A stretch of 64,000 nt of DNA from Anaerotruncus sp. MC2020 (GTDB taxonomy: Bacteria > Bacillota > Clostridia > Oscillospirales > Ruminococcaceae). Positions within the stretch are counted from its first letter, which is position 1; each line of letters starts with the position of its first letter. The notes beneath the pieces were generated by a model. That model was given only the letters and a program-made list of their open reading frames with translations, ran no database searches and was not told the DNA's origin. Shown here piece after piece: positions 51,456 to 59,100 of this stretch. The stretch is from NCBI GenBank assembly GCA_000701945.1, contig JNKE01000016.1, positions 186,001-250,000 of the forward strand, read 5' to 3'. The translations under genes and the position numbers were made by a program.

Positions 51456-52175
51456 ATGCAGAAAATTCTCGGACATATGCGCAAGGCAATACAGCAGTAC
51501 CGCATGATATCGGACGGCGACTGCATTGCTGTCGGCGTGTCGGGCGGCAAGGACAGCGTTGCTCTCCTCGTCGGACTCGCCCGCCTGCGGAGCTTCATCG
51601 GCATAGACTATCAGGTCACGGCTCTGACCATTGACCCCGCATTCGGCGGTCAGGCGACCGATTTTTCGCCCGTTACCGAGCTCTGCCGCTCTCTCGGTGC
51701 CGAGCACGTCATTGTCCCGACACAGATAGGCGAGATAGTGTTTGACGTCCGCAGGGAGCCGAATCCGTGCAGTCTGTGCTCGCGTATGCGCCGCGGAGCC
51801 CTGACCAACGCGGCGGCGGAGCTCGGGTGCAACAAGATAGCTCTCGGGCACAACTACGACGACACGGTCGAGACCTTCCTCATGAACCTGTTCACGGAGG
51901 GGCGTATCGGGTGCTACTCGCCAGTGACCATGCTCGAGGACAGGGATATCGCGGTGATACGCCCCCTCGTGCTGACCGAGGAGCGCGAGATACGGCGCGC
52001 AGTCAAGCGGAACGGTCTTCCCGTGGTGAAGTCAGCCTGTCCCGCGGACGGCCACACCAACCGCGAGCGGACGAAGTCCCTGCTCGCACAGCTCGAGCGG
52101 GACGACCACGGTCTGAAAGACAGGCTGTTCGGGGCTATGGTGCGCGGTGACGTCGACGGCTGGGGGATAAAATAG
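51456..52175 (+). CDS. TtcA/TtuA-like tRNA thiolation enzyme
   Basis: A 239-residue PP-loop ATPase. SGGKDSVALLVGLARL is the ATP-pyrophosphatase loop. PCSLCSRMRRGAL supplies a CxxC pair, and a further Cys follows in KSACPADG. LGHNYDDTVETFLMNLF is the family's HNxDD motif. In TtcA these three cysteines hold an Fe-S cluster used to thiolate C32 of tRNA. The closest alternative is another PP-loop thiolase. Confidence 0.85.
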   Translation: MQKILGHMRKAIQQYRMISDGDCIAVGVSGGKDSVALLVGLARLRSFIGIDYQVTALTIDPAFGGQATDFSPVTELCRSLGAEHVIVPTQIGEIVFDVRREPNPCSLCSRMRRGALTNAAAELGCNKIALGHNYDDTVETFLMNLFTEGRIGCYSPVTMLEDRDIAVIRPLVLTEEREIRRAVKRNGLPVVKSACPADGHTNRERTKSLLAQLERDDHGLKDRLFGAMVRGDVDGWGIK

Positions 52176-52222
52176 GATAGAAACAGTGTGCGGACGAAAT
52201 CCACACCTGCAAATACGCAAAA

Positions 52223-52246
52223 AAAGGCTCCCTTTCGGGAGCCTTT
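52223..52246. terminator. Bidirectional terminator between ttcA-like gene and scaE
   Basis: Perfect 10-base stem AAAGGCTCCC/GGGAGCCTTT with loop TTTC, with A-run on the left and T-rich tail on the right. It ends both the TtcA-like transcript and, on the minus strand, the cellulosome cluster. Confidence 0.92.
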
Positions 52247-52278
52247 GATTATTCCTTAGGAATGACGACTAATTTAAA

Positions 52279-53268
52279 TTAGTCCTCCTTCTTTCTGAGA
52301 ACGAATGCTGTAGCTACAGCTACTGCAAGACCTGCAACTGCGAGGCCAGCACCTGTGCCGGAAACGCCTGTCTTAGGATTCTTTGTTGTGCCTGTAGCAG
52401 CCTTGGAAGTTGTGCCAGTGCCGCTTGTTGTAGAAGCAGATGTTGTAGAGCCAGCTGTTGTAGAAGCAGATGTTGCAGCCTCAGTTGTAGTCTCTGTTGT
52501 AGTCTCAATTGTAGTCTCTGTTGTAGTCTCAGTTGTTGTTGTACCGCCAGCGATAGCAATGTAAGCGTCAGCAGACTTGCTGATGTCAGCAAGAGCAGCA
52601 CACTTAGCTACATCCTCAGCAGAAGCAGCGAAGTTGTTGTTCTCCTTAGGATTGTAGATACCCTTTGTGAATACGTAAGCCTGCATGAGGTTACCAGCCT
52701 TGTCAACCTCTGTGTTAACGAAGAGGTCCTCAGCGTTCTTGGACGACTTGTAAACGATATCGATCGGGAATACGTCGCCAGCCTTAGCATCAGCAGGAAC
52801 TACGAGGTTGAATGTCCACATAACGCCGTCGTTACCACGGTTGCTGGAACCAGCTGTTGCAGCGAAGAAACCGTTCATGTTAGCGTCTGTATCGTCGATA
52901 ACAGGCTCACCAGGAGAGATCTTGCCGATAGCAGCACCCTGTGTTACATCAGGATACTCGCCGTCCATGTTGAGCTTAACTCTCTTGTCGAAGAAAACGT
53001 GGAAACCTGTGGAAGCGTACTTGTTAGCAGCGCCTGTAACATTGAGAGTACACTCAACTGTCTTGCCAGCGATGTCCTCATCAAATACCTTACCGCCCTG
53101 AGTGCCGTCTACAGAGATGAAAACTGTAGGCTTGATCTCAGAACCGTTGATGTCAGCCATGTCGAAACCGTTGTACTCGTCTGCGAAAGCAGCCATAGAA
53201 GATGCTGAAGCAGCTACTGCTGCGATAGCGAGAGCAGAAGCTACTCTCTTAAATGAATTCTTCTTCAT
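52279..53268 (-). CDS. scaE: ScaE: sortase-anchored single-cohesin scaffoldin
   Basis: Cell-wall anchor of the ruminococcal cellulosome. The 329 residues are: signal peptide (1-29, ending AAFADE), a type III cohesin (about 45-205), a short helical linker, a Thr-rich spacer (244-290), then the sorting signal NPKTG (297-301) with a hydrophobic helix and RKKED tail. Sortase would join it covalently to peptidoglycan. In R. flavefaciens its cohesin binds the X-dockerins of ScaB and CttA, encoded directly upstream. It ends the cluster at the terminator at 52223. A CTGCCG/CGGCAG hairpin lies in the 94-base gap to cttA. Confidence 0.95.
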   Translation of the reverse strand: MKKNSFKRVASALAIAAVAASASSMAAFADEYNGFDMADINGSEIKPTVFISVDGTQGGKVFDEDIAGKTVECTLNVTGAANKYASTGFHVFFDKRVKLNMDGEYPDVTQGAAIGKISPGEPVIDDTDANMNGFFAATAGSSNRGNDGVMWTFNLVVPADAKAGDVFPIDIVYKSSKNAEDLFVNTEVDKAGNLMQAYVFTKGIYNPKENNNFAASAEDVAKCAALADISKSADAYIAIAGGTTTTETTTETTIETTTETTTEAATSASTTAGSTTSASTTSGTGTTSKAATGTTKNPKTGVSGTGAGLAVAGLAVAVATAFVLRKKED

Positions 53269-53362
53269 TTTGATTATTCCTTTCAGATAATTATAATTTA
53301 TATGTCAGCCTGCCGCCGCATGGACGGCAGACTTAACAATGCGTGTGGATAAATGTGTTTGC

Positions 53363-55672
53363 TTAGTCCTTCTTAGCGAAGTTCTCGGTGAGAACGTCGT
53401 TCCATGTCTCTCTGTTGGGTTCTGTACCTGTAGAAGCCTTGGAGTACATCTTGAGGATGAAGGAAGCGTCCTTAGCGTCGATCATTCTTGCGGGCTTGAG
53501 TGCATACCAGTTGTCAGCAGCGTTCTCATTGTCAACGTCGCAGAGGAATGCAGCGAACTGGTCGAGCATCTTGTCGTACTCAGCCTTCTCTACTCTCTTG
53601 CCGTCAGCGTCGAGCTCAGTGATCTGGTCGCTGTTGGAGAATACTGTCTCCTCAGGATCCTTACCTGTGGACATCTTGGAGTACCATACGAGTACGAGTG
53701 AAGCGTCCTTAGCGTCAGCCATGTAGTTGAGGTCGCCGTCGCCCTTAACGCCTACGTAAGCAACAATGCCGAGGTCCTCGCCGTTGTACTTAACGAGCTT
53801 ATCGCCAGCGCTGAGAACCTTTCTTGCGCCGTCCATAATGTCCTCTGTAGCGTAGAGGTTGAGCTTGTGAGCGAACTCGTAGTCACCGTCAACGAATACG
53901 TTAGCAGGTGTCTGGTCGCCGAAGTTTACCTTGTCAGTGATCTCGATGGGAGCACCAGCTGTGATAATGTCCTCACCGATGATCTCTTCCTTCTCGTTGA
54001 TGTAAACATAAGCATCGTCCATGCTTACATAGAGAGACTCGATCTGCTCCTTCTTGAACTCCTTGTCGATGTTGAGGTAGAAGCCTGTCTTAGCTGCAAC
54101 AGTGTAGTTTGTAACAGTCTTGCGCTCAACTCTTGTAGTCTCGGAAGAGCCTGTAGTTGTCTCTGTGCCTGTAGAAGTTGTCTCAGTCTCAGTAGATGTT
54201 GATGTAGTCTCAGTCTCTGTAGATGTTGATGTAGTCTCAGTAGTTGTCTCAGTTGTTGTAGAAGTTGTTGTGGTTGTTGTAACAGCCTCAACTACTCTCT
54301 GGATCTTAACGTCAACAGAAGCCTCGCCCTTATCAGCAGCAGAGTAATCAGCTGTGATAGCGATCGTCTTGTAGCTGTCTGTAACCTCGAGGCCGTACTC
54401 GCTGAGGATGTACTCAGCAACAGCGTCCTTCTCCTCATCAGCGAACTGAGCGCTGAATGTAGCTACGCCCTTTGCGAGCTGACCTGTTACCTTTGTGAGG
54501 CTGTCAGCGAATGCGCCGAGCTGAGCTGTTGTGATATCAACAGTGTAGCCAGAGTTCTTCTCGATCTGGTTTACAGCCTTGTCATAGAGGTCGTTTACAA
54601 GTTTCTTGGAAGCAATCTCAGCACCGCTTGTGGGAATCTCTGTCTTAGCCTTCTTCTCAACCTTCTGGCCGAATCTGCTGGACTTAGCAGCAGCAAGAGC
54701 CTCGCCGAATGTACCGTACTCCTTGAGCTCTGTTGTCTTGGACTGAGCCTTAGCGGACCATGTCTTAGCTCTGTTGAGCTGCTTTCTGAAGTAGGCGATA
54801 GAATCGTCTACCTGAGCCTCAGCCTCAGCGATCTTCTCAGTCTTGCCGTCAAGAGAATCAGCAGCCTTGATAGCGTCGCTGATAGCTGTCTTAGCGTCGC
54901 TCTGGAGCTTATCGAGCTGAGCAAGAGCGTAGTCGATAACAGCTGTGCCCTTGTACTCAACGCCGTCGAGTGACTTGAATGTGATTGTGCCCTCAACCTT
55001 TGTATCATCAAGAGATGAGCCCTTGATAACAGCAGTGAATGTACCGCCGATCTGTACATCGGTGAAAGCAGTGTTCTTGTCGATCTTTACGCCGTATGCA
55101 GCGTACTTCTTCTCGATATCATCGAAAACTTCGCCAACGGTCTTCTCGCTTCCGGCTGTGAGCTCGGGAACGATATCAGTTACGTCGCAAGTAAGTGTTA
55201 TGTCACCGTTCTTGTCGATTGTGTAGTTTACATCGCCAACGTGCTTGATAACCTGGTTTGCGATGTCCTGATAGTTGCCTGCGCGCTTTGCAGCCTCCTT
55301 AAGAGCGCTTTCAACGCTTACAGAACCTGTTGCGCCGCCCTTAGCTGTAAGGAGACCAAGAGCAGTGTCATTCCATGTGGAATCCTTTGTGATAGTGTAG
55401 CTGTCACCTGTCAGCTCAAGACCTGCAAGTGCCTCATTGCCAACCATGTAGTAGTCCTTCTCTGTCGCGTCCTTACCGGGAGCGATGTAAAGGAGACCAC
55501 CTTCACCGTTCAGCTTGATGGACTTTTCAGACTCTGCAACTGTCTCATTCTCAACAGCTGCGATTCCAGCGTTGTTAACGCTTGCTGCATTAGCAACAGT
55601 CAGGCACTGAGTGAGAGCAAGCGGAGCAGCAGCGGCTACAGCGATAGCTCTCTTGAATAATGAGTTCTTCAT
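53363..55672 (-). CDS. cttA: CttA-like surface adhesin with C-terminal X-dockerin
   Basis: 769 residues from ATG 55672 (MKNSLFKRAIAVAAAAPLALTQ), with GAGAGG upstream. The 17-residue longer frame is rejected. Signal peptide about 1-30, N-terminal region 48-460, Thr/Glu linker 464-513, X module about 525-640, dockerin about 640-755 with two DAKDAS helices (ADAKDASLVLVWYSKMSTG and IDAKDASFILKMYS). In R. flavefaciens CttA binds cellulose and attaches cells through ScaE. The name rests on position and the X-dockerin. The N-terminal region has a helix-rich middle (275-375) and is not recognisable by eye as a known carbohydrate-binding module. Confidence 0.85.
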   Translation of the reverse strand: MKNSLFKRAIAVAAAAPLALTQCLTVANAASVNNAGIAAVENETVAESEKSIKLNGEGGLLYIAPGKDATEKDYYMVGNEALAGLELTGDSYTITKDSTWNDTALGLLTAKGGATGSVSVESALKEAAKRAGNYQDIANQVIKHVGDVNYTIDKNGDITLTCDVTDIVPELTAGSEKTVGEVFDDIEKKYAAYGVKIDKNTAFTDVQIGGTFTAVIKGSSLDDTKVEGTITFKSLDGVEYKGTAVIDYALAQLDKLQSDAKTAISDAIKAADSLDGKTEKIAEAEAQVDDSIAYFRKQLNRAKTWSAKAQSKTTELKEYGTFGEALAAAKSSRFGQKVEKKAKTEIPTSGAEIASKKLVNDLYDKAVNQIEKNSGYTVDITTAQLGAFADSLTKVTGQLAKGVATFSAQFADEEKDAVAEYILSEYGLEVTDSYKTIAITADYSAADKGEASVDVKIQRVVEAVTTTTTTSTTTETTTETTSTSTETETTSTSTETETTSTGTETTTGSSETTRVERKTVTNYTVAAKTGFYLNIDKEFKKEQIESLYVSMDDAYVYINEKEEIIGEDIITAGAPIEITDKVNFGDQTPANVFVDGDYEFAHKLNLYATEDIMDGARKVLSAGDKLVKYNGEDLGIVAYVGVKGDGDLNYMADAKDASLVLVWYSKMSTGKDPEETVFSNSDQITELDADGKRVEKAEYDKMLDQFAAFLCDVDNENAADNWYALKPARMIDAKDASFILKMYSKASTGTEPNRETWNDVLTENFAKKD

Positions 55673-55796
55673 TGTTCTATACCTCTCTAACATATTTTTT
55701 GATGAGCAGCAGGTTTTGTCCAAATCCGCATTTCATCCTTAATTTTCAGCGAATACCGGCAATTAGCCTATAGCTTCCCTGAAAATTCATAACTAC

Positions 55797-55825
55797 ATTT
55801 TATCACACAATACCGAATAAGTCAA
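55797..55825 (-). promoter_or_regulatory. Promoter of cttA (and probably scaE)
   Basis: Minus-strand TTGACT (55820-55825), 17-base spacer, TAAAAT (55797-55802). It gives a leader of about 120 bases. The surrounding 55680-55990 is AT-rich without a gene. Because scaB is ended by a terminator at 56148, cttA and scaE need this promoter. Confidence 0.8.
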
Positions 55826-56147
55826 GAAAAACAACGTATTTTTCCAAAAAATAATTGACGATTAATCATAACCTTTTTTGTATGTATTTCACAATCAGTA
55901 AAACCTATTACAGGCTATTTTATCAATAATATGCCTCTCTGTAATATTTAGGATTTTTATTACTGACTTGTCCCGTCAAAAGTAACAACTTTACCGTAAA
56001 AAAACGCCTCCTAATCGGACTTTTCGCTGCTCTCATGACAAGTGCCTGTTCCCCCGACACCTATTATTATAGTATCGCTTTGATGAGAAGTCAATATGAA
56101 AACATTGGCAGCATTCTTGTGCCTCCTGTCCCCCTGTGCACCGCAAA

Positions 56148-56178
56148 AAACAAGTCGGACACGAGGTCCGACTTGTTT
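56148..56178 (-). terminator. Terminator of scaB
   Basis: Perfect 13-base stem AAACAAGTCGGAC/GTCCGACTTGTTT with loop ACGAG, 22 bases past the scaB stop at 56200. It is followed on the minus strand by TTTTTTGCGG. It separates the scaC-scaA-scaB and cttA-scaE halves. Confidence 0.92.
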
Positions 56179-56199
56179 ATTGCTACTATTGATGCTGAC

Positions 56200-59100
56200 T
56201 TACTTGATGAGGAAATCAGCTATCTTTTCCTGTCTGCCTGTAATGGAATCATTCCAAGCAGCCTGGCGGTCTGTGCCGCCTGCGGACATGATAGAGTAGA
56301 ACTTCAGGATCGCACTTGCATCCTTAGCATCAATTGTTCTGTCACTCTTCTTTGCCTTCCAGTTGTCTGCATCGTATACGTCCTTATCAACGTCTACGAG
56401 GAATGCGCCGAACTGGTCGAGGTCGAGATCGGGATTGTCATTGATGATCTTGTTTGCATCGGGATTGAGTCTTACTGCGTTTACATCTCCGCCTTCTTCC
56501 AGAGTAGAAACCTTAGCGTAGTAAGCGAGTGCGTTGGAAGCGTCCTTAGCGTCAGCCATGTTATCGAGGTTGGAGTCGCCCTTCACACCGATGTAAGCCT
56601 TGAATGTAACAGCCTTGCCGTCCTTATCCATGAGCTTCTCGCCGCCGTAGTATACGTCAACGATGTATGTGAAGTTTGTCTGCTCTTCTCTGTAAGCCTC
56701 AGCAGGATTGTCCTTGCCGCTTACCTGCTCCTTGAAGGAGATCTGTGAAGCGTCAACAGTTATAGCAGTCTCTGTACCGTCAGCCTTTACCTCTGTGAGC
56801 TTCAGACCGTCAACGTGACCGATGTTGAATGTTCTTCCATCGTGGTTGAAGTAGAAGCCGTCAACAGGAGTTACCTCAGCTACGAGCTTAGCACCCTCAG
56901 GAAGATTATACTCTGTACCTGTGGTTGTTGTGCCTGTCTCGCTCTCTGTTGTAGAAGCTGTAGTAGTCTCTGTGCCTGTAGCTGTTGTAGTCTCTGTGTC
57001 TGTAGCTGTTGTTGACTCAGAACCTGTTGTAGTCTTTTCCTTGATGATGATAGCACCGTCGAGGCAGATGATATGACTTGTCATATCAGCACCGTCAGCA
57101 GACGATACATTGAAGAAGTCCTTTGTCCAAGCTACGGGATACTCGCCTGCAGCTGTTCCAGCGGGAACTGTGTAAGTGAGTGTGAATACTGTAGCGCCGT
57201 TTGCAGCGGCTGCCTCAGCGCCCTTAGCGTCAGCGAATGCAAATTCCTTTGTGCTGCCGTTAGCAACGAGGTCTGCACCGTATGCCTCAGACTTAGCGGA
57301 TGCTGAGCTGTAAGCGATGGGCTCCTTAGCTGTTACGCCGAACTGAGCACCGCCTATCGGGAGATTTACTCCGTTGGGATCGAGAACGAGTACGGGAACT
57401 GTTACTGTTTCGCCAGCCTTAGCCTCTACTCTCTGGATCTGCCAGATGATAGCGCCGTCGGGAGCTGTAACTACTGTAGTAGTTGTAGACTCAGCAGCAG
57501 ATGTTGTAGCTGTCTCGGTCGTAGATGTTGTGGATACAGGTACCTTTACCTTGATAGCGCCGGGGATAACAACGATGTGCTTTGTGATGTCGAGTCCGTT
57601 CGTATCGGAAGCGTTGAGCTGATCGAGAGTTACGGGATACTCGTCACCGTCCTTAGCGTCAGCAGGTACAGTGTACTTGAGTGTGATTACCTTGGCACCG
57701 TTATCAGCAGCTACGCCCTGTCCCTTGGGATGAGCGAATGCAAACTCATTAGCGTTGCCGTCCTTGCCCTGTGTGATGTCAGCCTTGTATGCATCGGAGC
57801 CTGTGCCGCCTGTGAGGGTGACACCGTCAGCCTTAGCTACGAACTGAGCACCGCCGATCTCAAGCTTTGTGCTGTTGGGATCGAGAACTACTACATCGAG
57901 AGTTGCTTCCGCACCGGGAGCAGCCTCTACTGTGGGTACCTGCCATGCGATAGCGCCCTCAGCAACTGTAAGAGTTGTAGTTGACTCGGGAGCTGTGGTG
58001 GACTCTGTAGCAGTTGTTGTTTCGCCTGTAGTTGTTGTGGTATCCTCAGGGATTATGATAGCTCCGTCGATAGTAAGGATATAGCTTGAGATATCCTCGC
58101 CCTTGGAGTTAGCAGCACTGAAGAAGTCCTTTGTCCAGGTTACAGGATACTCGCCTGCAGCAGTTCCCTCGGGAACCTTGAAGGTGAGTGTGAAGACCTC
58201 TGCCTTGTCAGCAGCAGCCTTCTCGCCGCCCTTAGCGTCAGCGAATGCGAACTCGGATGTCTTAGAATTTGCTATAACGTCTGAGCCGTATGCAGCGGAC
58301 TGAGCGGAGATAGAATCATAAGCGATAGGAGTTGCAGCTGTTACGCCGAACTGAGCACCGCCTACGGGGAGAGCAACGCCGTTGGAATCGAGAACGACTA
58401 CAGGAAGTGTAACTGTCTCGCCAGCCTTAGCCTCTACTCTCGGGATCTGCCAGATGATCGCACCGTCGGGAGCTGTAACAGCAGTTGTTGTCTCAGTCAC
58501 GCCTGCGGTCGTGGAAGCAGTTGTTGTTGTTGTTTCGTCGCCTGTTGTTGTAGTCGAGCTTATTTCACCTGTTGTGGTAGATGTGAGCTCATCGATGATG
58601 ATAACGCCGTCAACGAGTTCTACGTCAGCAGTGATGTCATTGCCGTTAGTATCGCTGATGAACGCCTTGGACCATGTTACAGGATACTCGCCTGTTGCAG
58701 CGTCCGCGGGAACAGTGTATGTGAGCTGGAGAACAACAGAACCGTTGTCAGCCTTTACGCCTACGCCCTTGCTCTCTGCAAATGCGAATTCCTTTGTATC
58801 CTTGTTGTAGGTGAGCTCAGACTTGTAGCCTTCAGAACCCTTTGCCGAAGCAAATGCGATAGGAGCCTTAGCGTCAATATTGAACTGAGCGCCGCCTACT
58901 GCGAGGTTCTCATCACCTGTGGATACGAGAACGTCCATGATGACTGTCTCACCGGGAACAGCGTGCTTCTCGGGGATAGTCCAAGCAACCTTGCCGTTTA
59001 CGGTCTCGTCAACGATGATAGCACCGTCTACGAGAGTTACGTTAGCTGTGATATCATTTCCGTTTGTATCGGATACGTAGATGTCTCCGGTCCATGATAC

